A DNA stretch of 64,000 nucleotides from the NCBI RefSeq assembly GCF_902141845.1, contig NZ_CABFPH010000007.1:42671-106670 (forward strand), in the 5' to 3' direction. The position numbers and the translations under genes were made by a program. The notes below the pieces were generated by a model. The model made no database searches and had not been told where the DNA came from. It saw only the letters and a program-made list of their open reading frames with translations. The DNA is from Methylobacterium symbioticum. Lineage in GTDB: Bacteria > Pseudomonadota > Alphaproteobacteria > Rhizobiales > Beijerinckiaceae. Positions 9,050-20,671 of the stretch are shown in pieces; the first letter of the stretch is position 1, and each line of letters starts with the position of its first letter.

Positions 9050-9481
9050 ATGATCCCCTTTGCCTATCCCGCGCTCGGACTGACGGCCGCCCATCTCGAT
9101 CGCGGCGCCAACACGGTCCTGGTCGTCGAGGACGAGCCCGTCGTCTGCGAGCTCGCCGCCGAGGCCCTTCTCGACGAAGGATACCGCGTGCTCACCGCCG
9201 CCGATGCCTGGGAGGCGGAGGAGATCCTGGCCCGGGAGAGCGTCGACCTGCTCTTCACCGATATCGATCTCGCCCGCAACACGAACGGCATCGCGCTGGC
9301 CCGGCTCGCCCGCTGCCAGTGCCCGGACCTGCCCGTCGTCTACACCTCAGGCGGCCGCGCGGAGCTGTCCCACGGCGAAGCCGTCGCGCAATCCGTCTTC
9401 GTTCCGAAGCCCTATCGCCCGAGCCAGCTCGTGGCCCTGACCAACGACATCCTGGGCGGCAGCGCGCCGCACCATGCCTGA
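9050..9481 (+). CDS. receiver-only response regulator
   Basis: A 143-residue CheY-like protein consisting of a receiver domain and a short N-terminal tail. The acidic pocket is VVEDEP (residues 26-30), the phospho-acceptor aspartate is Asp71 in LLFTDIDL, and the conserved lysine is Lys119 in FVPKPYRP. There is no output domain, so it probably acts by docking on another protein or as a phosphorelay shuttle. No histidine kinase is adjacent. The ATG at 9050 puts the first beta strand about 20 residues in; upstream in-frame starts would add an arginine-rich, unlikely extension. Confidence 0.85.
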   Translation: MIPFAYPALGLTAAHLDRGANTVLVVEDEPVVCELAAEALLDEGYRVLTAADAWEAEEILARESVDLLFTDIDLARNTNGIALARLARCQCPDLPVVYTSGGRAELSHGEAVAQSVFVPKPYRPSQLVALTNDILGGSAPHHA

Positions 9482-9496
9482 TCCCGAGACGAACTG

Positions 9497-9883
9497 ATGA
9501 TCCGCCCGACCCTTCGCCTCTCCGCCCTCTCGTTACTGCTGATCGCCGGTCTGGCTGGAGGGTCCGCACAGGCCTGCGACGTGGCGGGCGCGAAGATCGA
9601 GGATCTGATCGCGGGCAAGGCCGAGCTTCAGGCGGGTGCCAACAGTCAGACTCTGCGCGACCTGCGCACGCTGCGCGACGCCGCGATCGTGCTGGAGAGC
9701 TACAAGTACGCGCCGGAATGTGAGCGGCTGCTCGCGATCGTGCGGAGCCTCGCGGCGGATCCGGACAAAGCGATCGAGCAGAGCGGCGATACCGACGAGG
9801 ACAAGGCCGAGAGCATCGCGGAATCGCGCAAGCCCCGCATGCCGAAGGGCGAGAAGTCCGCGCCGGCCGAGGCCAAGCCCTGA
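9497..9883 (+). CDS. small secreted hypothetical protein
   Basis: A 128-residue protein with an N-terminal signal peptide (hydrophobic stretch at residues 8-23, ending near GGSAQA, then Cys26). The mature part is charged and probably helical, with cysteines at about 26 and 75 and a lysine/glutamate/alanine-rich C-terminal tail. The family is unknown. It starts 15 bases after the response-regulator stop, so the two genes are probably cotranscribed, but nothing in the sequence ties it to signalling. Confidence 0.6.
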   Translation: MIRPTLRLSALSLLLIAGLAGGSAQACDVAGAKIEDLIAGKAELQAGANSQTLRDLRTLRDAAIVLESYKYAPECERLLAIVRSLAADPDKAIEQSGDTDEDKAESIAESRKPRMPKGEKSAPAEAKP

Positions 9884-9892
9884 CCCGCATGA

Positions 9893-9947
9893 TCCAGGGC
9901 TCCTCCCTGGACCCGCGAGAGGGGTGATCCCTCTCGACACCCGGATC
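9893..9947. repeat. palindromic intergenic repeat, family A, copy 2 (inverted)
   Basis: Read on the minus strand it matches the left half of the copy at 5105 (CCGGGTGTCGAGAGGGATCA, then the complementary CCCTCTC) and a CCAGGG/CCCTGG stem. It fills the whole 64-base gap between two convergent genes (stops at 9883 and 9948). Confidence 0.7.
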
Positions 9948-10568
9948 TCAGTTCCGCCCCAGCCCCTGCTGGGCCTTGGCGATGGTCTTGGCGAGGCCCG
10001 CCGCCATGCGCTGGCGCAGGGCCTCGTTCACCTCGATGTCGATGAGCCGCCAGGACCAGCCGCGCAGGCGCATGCGGATGCGGGTCTGCACGATCCGCGC
10101 CGCCTCGGGTGGCACCGGGATGACCACCGTGCGGAAGCCGCGCATCTCCGACATCAGGTAGTAGGGGACGAGCTTGCCGACCCGGTCGAGGTTGAGTCCG
10201 GAGGGCGGCTGCGCCTCCGGCCGCGGCAGGTCGAGGCGCTGCGGCCAGCCGTCGTCGAGGAGGTCAATCACCGTCTCCGGCGTCACCATGGTCTCAGCGA
10301 GGGCGAGTGCGAGCCCGACCGCCGCATCGCTGAGCTGCTGCCGCTCGCGGGGTTCCAAGGTGGGATTGCTGTCGGCCGCCGCTTTCACGGCGGCCGTGGT
10401 CTGACGGACGAGCGAGAGGCGCAGCGTCCGGAAGTTCACGTGCCGCTCGACATAGGCGACGTCGCGCGCCCGCACCGCCCGGGCGAGGTCGTAGAGGGCC
10501 CAGAGCGGACTCAGCGTGAAGAGCAGCCAGCCGAGGGCGATGGCGACGGGAATGGCGAGCCAGCGCAC
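9948..10568 (-). CDS. DUF2939 family protein
   Basis: A 206-residue protein starting with a GTG at 10568. It has a single N-terminal membrane anchor (LAIPVAIALGWLLFTLSPLWALYDL) followed by a helical domain of the DUF2939 type (ARAVRARDVAYVERHVNF), which is characteristic of the family. The remainder is probably periplasmic. Function is unknown. It begins 28 bases after rppH on the same strand and ends in a palindromic repeat, so it is likely the last gene of that transcript. Confidence 0.7.
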   Translation of the reverse strand: MRWLAIPVAIALGWLLFTLSPLWALYDLARAVRARDVAYVERHVNFRTLRLSLVRQTTAAVKAAADSNPTLEPRERQQLSDAAVGLALALAETMVTPETVIDLLDDGWPQRLDLPRPEAQPPSGLNLDRVGKLVPYYLMSEMRGFRTVVIPVPPEAARIVQTRIRMRLRGWSWRLIDIEVNEALRQRMAAGLAKTIAKAQQGLGRN

Positions 10569-10596
10569 GGGGTGGCTCAGGCGCGCGCGGCGCGGG

Positions 10597-11139
10597 TCAC
10601 GCCGTGCGCGCCCATGCGGCGAGCGGCGCGAAGGTGGTGACGACGGCCTCGTAGACGGGCCGCTTGAACGGCACGATCAGCCCGGTCAGGTCCGAGAACG
10701 GCACCCAGCGCCAGGCATCGAATTCGGGTTTGTGCGCCCCACCGCCCGGATTCACCACGTCGATATCGTCGTCCGTGCCGAGAAAGCCGAAGGCGAACCA
10801 TTTCTGGGCCTGGCCGCGGTAGCGGCCCTGCCAGGACCGCTTCAGCAGCTCGGGCGGAAGATCGTAGGTCAGCCATTCCGGGGTCTGGCCGAGCGGGCGC
10901 AGGCAGGAGGGCGAGACGCCCGTCTCCTCGTAGAGCTCCCGCACGGCCGCAGCCTCGGGCACCTCGCCCTCGTCGATGCCGCCCTGCGGCATCTGCCAGG
11001 CGGCCGCGTCGCCGGCTTCGGCCGGCATGTCTCTGCGCCGCCCGACGAAGGCGAGGCCATCCCGGTTGATCAGGGTGACGCCCACGCAGGGACGGTAGGG
11101 CAGGGGCGGTTCGCGGAGGGCGGTGGGCTCGATCGTCAT
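10597..11139 (-). CDS. rppH: RNA pyrophosphohydrolase (Nudix)
   Basis: Removes pyrophosphate from 5'-triphosphorylated RNA, which starts RNase E-dependent decay. The 180-residue protein has a complete Nudix box, GGIDEGE followed by RELYEETG (about residues 52-74), with all metal-binding glutamates. The surrounding residues (YRPCVGVTLIN, WQMPQGGIDEG, KWFAFGFLG) are typical of alphaproteobacterial RppH/NudH. I use the ATG at 11139; the longer frame adds an arginine-rich, unconserved extension. It lies 52 bases downstream of the polysaccharide-deacetylase gene on the same strand. Confidence 0.92.
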   Translation of the reverse strand: MTIEPTALREPPLPYRPCVGVTLINRDGLAFVGRRRDMPAEAGDAAAWQMPQGGIDEGEVPEAAAVRELYEETGVSPSCLRPLGQTPEWLTYDLPPELLKRSWQGRYRGQAQKWFAFGFLGTDDDIDVVNPGGGAHKPEFDAWRWVPFSDLTGLIVPFKRPVYEAVVTTFAPLAAWARTA

Positions 11140-11191
11140 CGCGCGGGGACCATAGGGAGCCAGTGAGCCAGCGGCAACGCCCCGGTGGCGC

Positions 11192-12424
11192 CTACTCGGC
11201 CTTCGACAGCCGCGTCTCGCCACCGCGCAGGGCGACGCTCACCGGCACGAGGCGCAGGCCACGCGCGTCGAGGTCGCGGGCCCAGCGGGCGATGCGGTCG
11301 ATGGTCTGGGGCAGGGCGCTGGCCGAAGCGAGAACGAACCCCTTTGTACGGGCCTGCGCTTCGAGCCGGGCGAGCTCACGGTCGATCGCGTCAGCGCGGG
11401 GCACCGCGTCGATCACGATCTCGGCGCGGGCCAGCGGCGTCTTCACCTTGGCCGACAGGCCGGCGGGGAGGGGCCGGGCCGCGGTGCCGTCGTCGACGAA
11501 GCCGAGCCCGCGGGCGCCGATCTCGCGCAGCACCGGTTCGAAGGCGCCCGCGTCGCTCATCAGCTTGGCGCCCATGAAGTTCACCACACCGACATAGCCG
11601 GGGAAGCGGCTCATCGCCCAGGCGAGGCGGTCGGCGTTCTCAGGCCCCTTGAGCGCCGTCAGCAGGGTCTGCGGTCCGGGATCGCTGTCGGGATAATCGA
11701 AGGGCTCCATCGGCGCCTGGAGCAGGACCTCGTGGCCCGCGGCGCGGGCGCGGGCCGCGGAGCGCTCGATTTCGGCGCCGTAGGGCGCGAAGGCGAGGCT
11801 GATCGTCGGCGGCAGCTTCACGATCGCGGCAGCGGTGGCGGCCTGGCCGATGCCGAGGCCGGTCATCAGGATGGCGATGCGCGGCCCGGTGCCAGGCTCC
11901 TCGGGACGGGCATAGACGTCGAGCGCCCGCAGCCGTCCCTCGCCGAGCTTCGGCATCGTGCCGTGGCGGCCACGGTCCGTGAGGCGCGGATCGGGAGCCG
12001 GGTTGAGCTGCACGTTCGGAGAGGGGACGCGGATGACCACCGTCTCGCTCGGCGCCGCAGTGCCGCTCGGACGCACCACGGTGACGCCCGACGCCGTCTC
12101 GATCTCCTCGGCGCTCCGCTGCGTGCGTGCGGGCGGCGCCTCGGCTTCGGGCGCCACCGCGGCGATCTGCGGCGCTTCGGCACGCACCGGTGCCGGATCG
12201 CGCAGCGTGATGGCGACGGTGACGCGCGGCTCGCCGCCCTGAGGATCCCCGAACAGCAGGACACTTCCGAAGACGGCCACGAGGAGCGCGCCCGTGGCGC
12301 CGGCCACGGCCTTCGGCGAGCGCGCCAGAGCCCGTGCGCGGGCGAGCGCCGCCTCCTTCCGGCTGAGCGGCGGTGTCACCCCCAAGGGTTGGGTCAGGAT
12401 ATCGTCGGACGTCTCACCCACCAC
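11192..12424 (-). CDS. divergent polysaccharide deacetylase family protein
   Basis: About 410 residues with a cytoplasmic N terminus, one membrane segment (AGATGALLVAVFGSVLLFG), a proline/alanine-rich linker and a C-terminal NodB-like fold of the 'divergent polysaccharide deacetylase' group (PRIAILMTGLGIGQAATAAA, later HEVLLQAPMEPFDYPDSDPG). These proteins act in the periplasm, often beside CtpA and EnvC as here, but their substrate is unknown. There is no ATG near the N terminus; GTG codons at 12478, 12424 and 12421 are in frame. I chose 12424 because a CtrA-like site at 12498 would place a transcript start between the first two. Confidence 0.75.
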   Translation of the reverse strand: MVGETSDDILTQPLGVTPPLSRKEAALARARALARSPKAVAGATGALLVAVFGSVLLFGDPQGGEPRVTVAITLRDPAPVRAEAPQIAAVAPEAEAPPARTQRSAEEIETASGVTVVRPSGTAAPSETVVIRVPSPNVQLNPAPDPRLTDRGRHGTMPKLGEGRLRALDVYARPEEPGTGPRIAILMTGLGIGQAATAAAIVKLPPTISLAFAPYGAEIERSAARARAAGHEVLLQAPMEPFDYPDSDPGPQTLLTALKGPENADRLAWAMSRFPGYVGVVNFMGAKLMSDAGAFEPVLREIGARGLGFVDDGTAARPLPAGLSAKVKTPLARAEIVIDAVPRADAIDRELARLEAQARTKGFVLASASALPQTIDRIARWARDLDARGLRLVPVSVALRGGETRLSKAE

Positions 12425-12497
12425 GGCCTCGGCCCGGAGCCTCGCCGGAATCGCCGTAACGACGAAAGGGGGCCCCACGCCATTGCCGACCGCCAGG

Positions 12498-12513
12498 GTT
12501 AATTTTTCCTCAA
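12498..12513 (-). promoter_or_regulatory. CtrA-like site (8 of 9 positions)
   Basis: Read on the minus strand: TTGA, seven bases (GGAAAAA), TTAAC. It lies 74 bases upstream of the chosen start of the polysaccharide-deacetylase gene and between a ctpA terminator-like hairpin and that gene, a normal promoter position. Confidence 0.35.
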
Positions 12514-12540
12514 CGCGGGTGCGGGACCTGGGAAACGCGA

Positions 12541-12571
12541 AGCCCCGCCGGGCCTGGGGCCGGGCGGGGCT
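12541..12571 (-). terminator. terminator-like hairpin after ctpA
   Basis: A strong GC stem (AGCCCCGCC pairing with GGCGGGGCT) 25 bases after the ctpA stop. The minus-strand tail is TTCGCGTTT, only partly T-rich, so termination efficiency is uncertain. It supports a separate promoter for the downstream deacetylase gene. Confidence 0.5.
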
Positions 12572-12596
12572 CGAGACAGGAGACCGAGACCTGAGC

Positions 12597-13918
<1,322 letters not shown>

Positions 13919-13919
<1 letters not shown>

Positions 13920-15256
13920 TAGCCGCGAACCTTCTCGCTGGGGCTCCTGGCCCACCAGGGCTCCGGATCGATGGAGCCACCGTCCTTCTTGAACTCGACG
14001 TACAGGACCGGATCGCCACGGTCGCCGTCCGCTGCCGGCTGCGCCGCACTTCCCTCGCCCATGCTGCCCACCGGCTCTCCCGCGAGCACGAATTGGCCGA
14101 CCTCGACGCTGATCTGATCCATTCCCGCCAGCAAGAGATAGTAGCCATCGCCCGCATTGATGATCAAGAGACGGCCATACGACCGGAAGGGGCCCGCGAA
14201 GGCCACCCAACCATCAGCGGGCGAGGAGACCACGGCCTTCGGGCGTGTCGAGAACGTGATGCCGCGCGTCAAACCGCCATTGCCGTCGGGCTGGTTGAAG
14301 GTGCGCAGGAGGCGGCCGCTGACGGGGCGTGGAACCTCGCCGCGCACCTGCGCGAAGGGTGTCTTGGGGGCGAGACGCGCCGGGTCGCGGAACCCGGCCG
14401 CGGCGAAGCGCTGCTGCGTCGCCTTGGCCTCCCGTTCCTCGGCGGCGCGGGCCTCCTCCGCGGCGCGGCGGGCGGCGCTCACCTCGCTCGTCATGCGGTC
14501 GAGGAGATCCTTGAGATTGCGCGCCTGATTGCCCAGCTCGGCCGCGCGTACGCGTTCGGCGGCGAGCCCGCTCTCGACTTCCGCCTGACGGGTGCGGCGG
14601 ATGGTGACCAGGGCGTTGAGTCGCTGCTGCTCGCGGGCCCATCCGGCAAGGTCGTTGCGCAAGCCCTCCCGGTCGGCGGCGATCAGGCTGCGCAGGCGCA
14701 CCAGTTCCGTGAGGTCGCCCGCGAGCGTCGCCACCTCGCCGCGCAGTTCCGGCACCACCGCGCCGAGCAGCATGGAGGTGCGGATCACCGCGAGGACGTC
14801 CTCGGGATTGACCAGGACGGCCGGCGGCGGGCGCCGGCCCATGCGCTGGAGCGCGGCCAGGATCTCGGCGATGACGGTGCGGCGGGCGTCGAGCGAGCGC
14901 CGGATCGCGGCCTCGCTCTCGCCCATGGTGCGCAGCCGCTCTTCCAGCCGCGTCAGCCGCGCCTCGGTCGCCTGGGCCTGCCGGCCGGCATCGACCAGGG
15001 CGGCGTTCAATTTCGCGCGATCCTGCCCGATCGCGGCGATCTCGGACTCGGCTTGGGCGCGCGCGCCGGTGCTGGCGGCCAGGGCCTCCTCGATGCGCTT
15101 GAGGTTCTCGGCGCGGCGCTCGCGCTCAGCCTGGGCCTTCTGCAGACGGTCCTGCTCCTGGGCCGGCAGGTCCTCGGCACACGCGGGCGCGGCGGCCGAA
15201 GAGAGGGCCAGAAGGAGCAGGGCGCCCGCCGCCCGTCTGATGAAGCCTCGCGTCAC
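13919..15256 (-). CDS. envC: EnvC-type amidase activator (degenerate M23/LytM)
   Basis: A 445-residue periplasmic protein with a signal peptide (about 1-27, ending ACA), a long coiled coil (about 30-270, rich in E, R, Q and A heptads) and a C-terminal LytM/M23 fold. The metal ligands expected of an active M23 peptidase are absent: the HxGxD region reads RGITFST and the HxHxE region reads LYVEFKK. This matches EnvC, which is not a hydrolase but activates N-acetylmuramoyl-alanine amidases during cell separation. A candidate partner, AmiC-like, is encoded at 44443. Upstream neighbours are rlmH and rsfS on the same strand. Confidence 0.88.
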
Positions 15257-15269
15257 CGGGTCGTGCCGC

Positions 15270-15767
15270 TCAGGCCCCGGCTTCGCCGCGATGATAGGGA
15301 TGGCCGGCCAGGATCGTCATGGAGCGGTAGAGCTGTTCGAGGACGAGCACGCGCACGAGACCGTGCGGGAGCGTCGCCGCCCCGAAGGACAGAATCAGCT
15401 CCGCGCGCGTCCGAATTGAGGCATCGTGGCCGTCCGGCCCGCCGATAGCGACGCAGAGCGCCGCGCGCCCGGCGTCGCGCCAGCCTCCGATCCGGTCCGC
15501 GATCTGCTCGCTCGTGAGATCGGACCGCCCGCGCTCGTCGTAGGCGATGAGGATGCCGCCGGCCGGCAGGTGGCCGAGCAGTCCCGCCGCCTCCTCGGCA
15601 CAGCGGTCGTCCGCCCGCCGTGCCCGGCTCTCGACGAGTTCCACGAGGTCGCAGGTGGTGAAGCCGAGCGCCCGGCCGGACTGGGCCGTGCGCTCGCGGT
15701 AGCGCGCGGCGAGGTCGCGCTCGGGCCCGTTCTTCAGGCGGCCGACCGCGGCGACGAGAAGGCGCAA
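15270..15767 (-). CDS. rlmH: 23S rRNA pseudouridine-1915 N3-methyltransferase
   Basis: A 165-residue SPOUT-fold methyltransferase that modifies pseudouridine 1915 in helix 69 of 23S rRNA. The S-adenosylmethionine-binding knot shows LIAYDERG, then CVAIGGPDGHD near residues 108-118. The C-terminal TLPHGLVRVLVLEQLYR and HPYHR are diagnostic of RlmH. Length is normal. The downstream envC gene begins 13 bases later, and rsfS ends 13 bases before it, so the three are tightly packed. Confidence 0.95.
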   Translation of the reverse strand: MRLLVAAVGRLKNGPERDLAARYRERTAQSGRALGFTTCDLVELVESRARRADDRCAEEAAGLLGHLPAGGILIAYDERGRSDLTSEQIADRIGGWRDAGRAALCVAIGGPDGHDASIRTRAELILSFGAATLPHGLVRVLVLEQLYRSMTILAGHPYHRGEAGA

Positions 15768-15780
15768 GGGTGAGGCGCCG

Positions 15781-16188
15781 TCAGCCGGCGAGCTGCTGGC
15801 CGGCGGGGCGGTCGGCGCCCCACATCTTTTCCAGGTTGTAGAAGCCGCGCACCTCAGGCCGGAAGATGTGCACCAGCACGTCTCCCGCGTCGATCAGGAC
15901 CCAGTCGCAGGCCGGCATGCCCTCGACGCGGGCATTGCCGAAGCCGCGGGCCTTCATCTCCTGCAGGATCTTGTCGGCGATCGAGCCGACATGGCGCTGC
16001 GAGCGCCCGGAGGCGATGATCATGGTGTCGGCGAGCGAGGTCTTGCCGGCGAGGTCGATCGCGATCGTCTCCTCGGCCTTCATCTCGTCGAGGCAACCGA
16101 GAGCGAGCGCCCTCAGGTCTTCGGTTCGCGCCAGCGCGTGGGTCTCGGCGCTGGCGGCCTCGGTGTGGGTCGTCTCGGGCAGCGTCAC
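15781..16188 (-). CDS. rsfS: ribosome silencing factor
   Basis: A 135-residue RsfS/DUF143 protein that binds ribosomal protein L14 and blocks subunit joining under nutrient limitation. Core family features are visible: AIDLAGKTSLADTMIIASGRSQRH, then WVLIDAGDVLVHIF and FYNLEKMW at the C terminus. I start it at the GTG at 16188, which has an AGGA ribosome-binding sequence just upstream; the longer open frame is not conserved in composition. It lies between nadD and rlmH, the usual order. Confidence 0.93.
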   Translation of the reverse strand: MTLPETTHTEAASAETHALARTEDLRALALGCLDEMKAEETIAIDLAGKTSLADTMIIASGRSQRHVGSIADKILQEMKARGFGNARVEGMPACDWVLIDAGDVLVHIFRPEVRGFYNLEKMWGADRPAGQQLAG

Positions 16189-16275
16189 GGTTCCTGATGA
16201 GAATTGGATTCCGCCGGAGCGGCACGGTCCGAAAGTGGAGGGTTCGCGATGCGATTGCAATACGCGATCTGCCGT

Positions 16276-16869
16276 TCACAGGCCCTGGCGGATCTGCGTG
16301 GAGGACAGATTCGAGCGCGGGCCGTGCAGGTAGGTCCAGGCAGGCGGGCGCCGCAGCGCCAGCGTCCCGGCCTGGTCCTCGGGCACGCGAGCCCCAGCAA
16401 GGAACCGAGCCGCGCGCGCGTTCGGGGCGCGCAGCGTGTGGCCGGGCCGGTCGATTACCGCGATCGGGACCCGCGCGGCGATCTCGCGGAAGCCACGCCA
16501 GCGGTGGAAGCTCGCCAGCGAATCAGCCCCCATGATCCAGACGAAATGCACGTCGGGCCGTCGCGCCGTGAGGTAGCGGATCGTCTGCCGGGTGTAGCGG
16601 GCGCCGATCGCCTCCTCGAAGCCGGTGACGGCGATGCGCGGATGGTCGGCGATCGCGGCGGCCTGGGCACAGCGCTCGGCCATCGGCGCGAGAAGGCCGC
16701 GGTCCTTCAGCGGGTTTCCGGGCGTGACCAGCCACCAGACCCGGTCGAGCGCCAAGCGCCGCAAGGCCGTCAGCGTGACATGCCGGTGCCCGAGATGGGC
16801 CGGGTTGAAGGAACCCCCGTAGAGCCCGATCCGCATGCCCGATGCGGTCGGCGGCAACGTTGCCCGCAC
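16276..16869 (-). CDS. nadD: nicotinate-nucleotide adenylyltransferase
   Basis: Transfers AMP to nicotinate mononucleotide in NAD synthesis. The 197-residue protein has the nucleotidyltransferase start GGSFNPAHLGH (about residues 18-28) and the C-terminal SSTQIR motif typical of NadD. The middle carries the WWLVTPGNPLK substrate-pocket segment. A second ATG eleven codons in (before RIGLYGG) is also possible as a start. It follows proA by seven bases on the same strand. Confidence 0.95.
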   Translation of the reverse strand: MRATLPPTASGMRIGLYGGSFNPAHLGHRHVTLTALRRLALDRVWWLVTPGNPLKDRGLLAPMAERCAQAAAIADHPRIAVTGFEEAIGARYTRQTIRYLTARRPDVHFVWIMGADSLASFHRWRGFREIAARVPIAVIDRPGHTLRAPNARAARFLAGARVPEDQAGTLALRRPPAWTYLHGPRSNLSSTQIRQGL

Positions 16870-16876
16870 AGCCGCG

Positions 16877-18178
16877 TCAGACGGGGCGCGTCTGCCCGTT
16901 GCCGTGGACCCGGTACTTGAAGGTGGTCAGCTGCTCCACACCCACCGGCCCGCGCGCATGCATGCGCCCGGTGGCGATGCCGATCTCGGCGCCGAAGCCG
17001 AATTCGCCGCCATCGGCGAACTGCGTCGAGGCGTTGTGCGTGACGATCGCCGAGTCGACCTCGGCGAGGAAGCGGGAGGCGGCTTCCGCATCCTCGGTGA
17101 TGATCGCGTCGGTGTGATGCGAGCCGTAGGTCTCGATATGGTCGATGGCCGCGTCGAGCCCGTCCACGACGCGCGCCGAGATCACCGCATCGAGATACTC
17201 GGTGCGCCAGTCGATCTCGCTCGCCGGCGTCACCCGCGGGTCGGCCGCGCGTGCCGCCTCATCGCCGCGCACGGCGCAGCCGGCATCGAGCAGGGCCGTG
17301 ACCAGGGGCACGAGGTGGGTCCGGGCGCAGGCCGCGTCGACCAGCAGCGTCTCGGCGGCGCCGCAGATGCCGGTGCGGCGCATCTTGCTGTTGAGGAGCA
17401 CGGTGCGCGCCATGTCGAGATCGGCCTGGCCGTGGATGTAGACGTGGCAGATGCCGTCGAGATGGGCGAAGACCGGGACCTTCGCCTCGCCCTGCACGCG
17501 CTCCACGAGGCCGCGCCCGCCGCGGGGCACGATCACGTCGATGCAGCCGTCGAGGCCGGAGAGCATGGCGCCGACCGCCGCACGGTCGCGGGTCGGCACG
17601 ATCTGGATCGCGTCGGCGGGTAGGCCCGACGCGGCGAGCCCCTCGCTCATCGCATGGGCGATCGCCATGGCGCTGCGGTGGCTGTCCGAGCCGGCGCGCA
17701 GGATCGCGGCGTTCCCGGCCTTGAGGCAGAGCGCTCCGGCATCGGCGGTGACGTTGGGCCGGCCCTCGAAGATCACGCCGATCACGCCGAGCGGCACGGC
17801 GATGCGCTCGATCAGCAGGCCGTTCGGCCGCTCGATCGCCGCGAGTTGCCGCCCGACCGGATCGGGCAGGGCGCCGATCTTCTCGACCGCGTCGGCGATG
17901 CCGGCGAGGCGCTTCTCGTCGAGGGTCAGGCGGTCGATCAGGGCCTGGCTGTGGCCTGCGGCCTTGGCAGCGGCGACGTCGCGGGCGTTCTCACGCAGGA
18001 TCTCGGGGCCGCGGCTGCGGATGCACTCGGCGATGGTGCGCAATGCGATGTCCTTCGCCTGCGCCGAGGCGAGCGCCATCTTCCGCGCGGCGGCGCGGGC
18101 GCGGCGGCCGATCTCGGCCATCTGCGTGCCGAGATCGTCGGCTGCGGCGAGATCCGATCGCAGGTTCAGAACAGGCAC
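16877..18178 (-). CDS. proA: gamma-glutamyl phosphate reductase
   Basis: Reduces gamma-glutamyl phosphate to glutamate semialdehyde in proline synthesis. The 433-residue aldehyde-dehydrogenase-like protein has the catalytic cysteine in [13 protein letters not shown], the NADP-binding region [10 protein letters not shown], and the family segment [14 protein letters not shown] use the GTG at 18178 (VPVLNLRSD), about 20 residues before the conserved [13 protein letters not shown]; the longer frame runs up to the proB stop. proB lies 85 bases upstream, giving a proBA pair, with nadD immediately downstream. Confidence 0.95.
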   Translation of the reverse strand: MPVLNLRSDLAAADDLGTQMAEIGRRARAAARKMALASAQAKDIALRTIAECIRSRGPEILRENARDVAAAKAAGHSQALIDRLTLDEKRLAGIADAVEKIGALPDPVGRQLAAIERPNGLLIERIAVPLGVIGVIFEGRPNVTADAGALCLKAGNAAILRAGSDSHRSAMAIAHAMSEGLAASGLPADAIQIVPTRDRAAVGAMLSGLDGCIDVIVPRGGRGLVERVQGEAKVPVFAHLDGICHVYIHGQADLDMARTVLLNSKMRRTGICGAAETLLVDAACARTHLVPLVTALLDAGCAVRGDEAARAADPRVTPASEIDWRTEYLDAVISARVVDGLDAAIDHIETYGSHHTDAIITEDAEAASRFLAEVDSAIVTHNASTQFADGGEFGFGAEIGIATGRMHARGPVGVEQLTTFKYRVHGNGQTRPV

Positions 18179-18263
18179 GTCCGCTATCCGATCACGAGAA
18201 GTGGCCAGCCGTAATTGCACATCCGCAACCGGCGAAACAAGCGTTGCAGGTGCGTGTTCGCAC

Positions 18264-19385
18264 CTACTCGGCAAACAACGCGAGATCGTCGCGGTGCACC
18301 ATCCAAGAGCGGCCGGGATGGGTCAGCAGATCTCCGATGCGGGCGCTCGGATGGCCGATGATCCGTGCAGCTTCCGCGCTGTCGTAGGCGACAAGGCCGC
18401 GGCCGAGGGGCTTGCCCGCAAGGCTGCGGATATCGACCGCGTCGCCGCGGCTGAAGCTGCCCTCGATGGCGCGCACGCCCACCGGTAACAGGCTCGCGCC
18501 GCCCTGCAGCGCCCGGAGGGCGCCGTCATCGATGAGAAGCACCCCGCGCGGCTCCAGCGAGCCGGCGATCCAGGTCTTGCGCGCGGCATTGGGGGTCGAG
18601 CCGGAGAGGAACCAGGTGCAGCGCCCGCCCTCGATCACCTTGCGGAGCGGGTTCTTCTCGCGTCCGTCCGCGATGACGAGATGCGTGCCGCCGCCGACGG
18701 CGATCTTGGCGGCCTCGACCTTCGTGCGCATGCCCCCGCGGGACAGCTCGGAGGCCGGGCCGCCGGCCATCGCCTCGATCTCGGGGGTGATGCGCTCGAC
18801 CACGGGCAGGTGGCGGGCATCCGGGTCGCTCTTCGGCGGGGCGGTGTAGAGCCCGTCGATATCGGAGAACAGCACCAGCACGTCGGCGCCGATCATCGTG
18901 GCGACACGGGCGGCGAGCCGGTCGTTGTCGCCGTAGCGGATCTCGCTCGTCGCGACGGTGTCGTTCTCGTTGACCACGGGCACCGCGCGCAGCTCGAGCA
19001 GCTTCTGAACCGTGGCGCGGGCGTTGAGATAGCGGCGGCGCTCCTCGGTATCCTGCGGCGTCACCAGGATCTGGCCGGCGATGATGCCGTGATGGCCGAG
19101 TGCCTCCGACCAGTGGCGGGCGAGCGCGATCTGCCCCACCGAGGCCGCGCCCTGGCTTTCCTCCAGCTTCAGCGCGCCCGGGGCCAGGCCCAGAACGGTG
19201 CGCCCCAGAGCGATGCTGCCGGAGGAGACGACGAGAACGTCGACGCCCCGGGCATGCAGGTCCGCGATGTCCTCGGCGAGCGCCGCGAGCCAAGCATGCC
19301 GCAGCCGGCCGCGCGCCCGGTCCACGAGCAGCGCGGAGCCGACCTTGATGACGACGCGGCGGAAATCTTCGAGAGCGGGGATCAT
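18264..19385 (-). CDS. proB: glutamate 5-kinase
   Basis: Phosphorylates glutamate as the first step of proline synthesis. The 373-residue protein has an amino-acid-kinase domain (about 1-260; [12 protein letters not shown] at the start, [13 protein letters not shown] near 150, [10 protein letters not shown] near 180, [13 protein letters not shown] near 220) and a C-terminal PUA domain (about 285-370) as in feedback-inhibited ProB enzymes. The start ATG at 19385 is the only sensible one. obgE lies 161 bases upstream on the same strand. Confidence 0.96.
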   Translation of the reverse strand: MIPALEDFRRVVIKVGSALLVDRARGRLRHAWLAALAEDIADLHARGVDVLVVSSGSIALGRTVLGLAPGALKLEESQGAASVGQIALARHWSEALGHHGIIAGQILVTPQDTEERRRYLNARATVQKLLELRAVPVVNENDTVATSEIRYGDNDRLAARVATMIGADVLVLFSDIDGLYTAPPKSDPDARHLPVVERITPEIEAMAGGPASELSRGGMRTKVEAAKIAVGGGTHLVIADGREKNPLRKVIEGGRCTWFLSGSTPNAARKTWIAGSLEPRGVLLIDDGALRALQGGASLLPVGVRAIEGSFSRGDAVDIRSLAGKPLGRGLVAYDSAEAARIIGHPSARIGDLLTHPGRSWMVHRDDLALFAE

Positions 19386-19546
19386 GGCAGGAGCACGGAG
19401 GCGGGGACGCTGTCCGTGTGGACGAAGTCGTCGCCCTTGAACAGGAGGGGCGGGCGCATGACCGATGCGTTGGGGCAGACGTCGTGGGCGCTGCCGGCCG
19501 GCCTCACGATCTGCGGTCGGGGCCGCAAGGGCAAGGGTCGGCAGCC

Positions 19547-20671
<1,125 letters not shown>

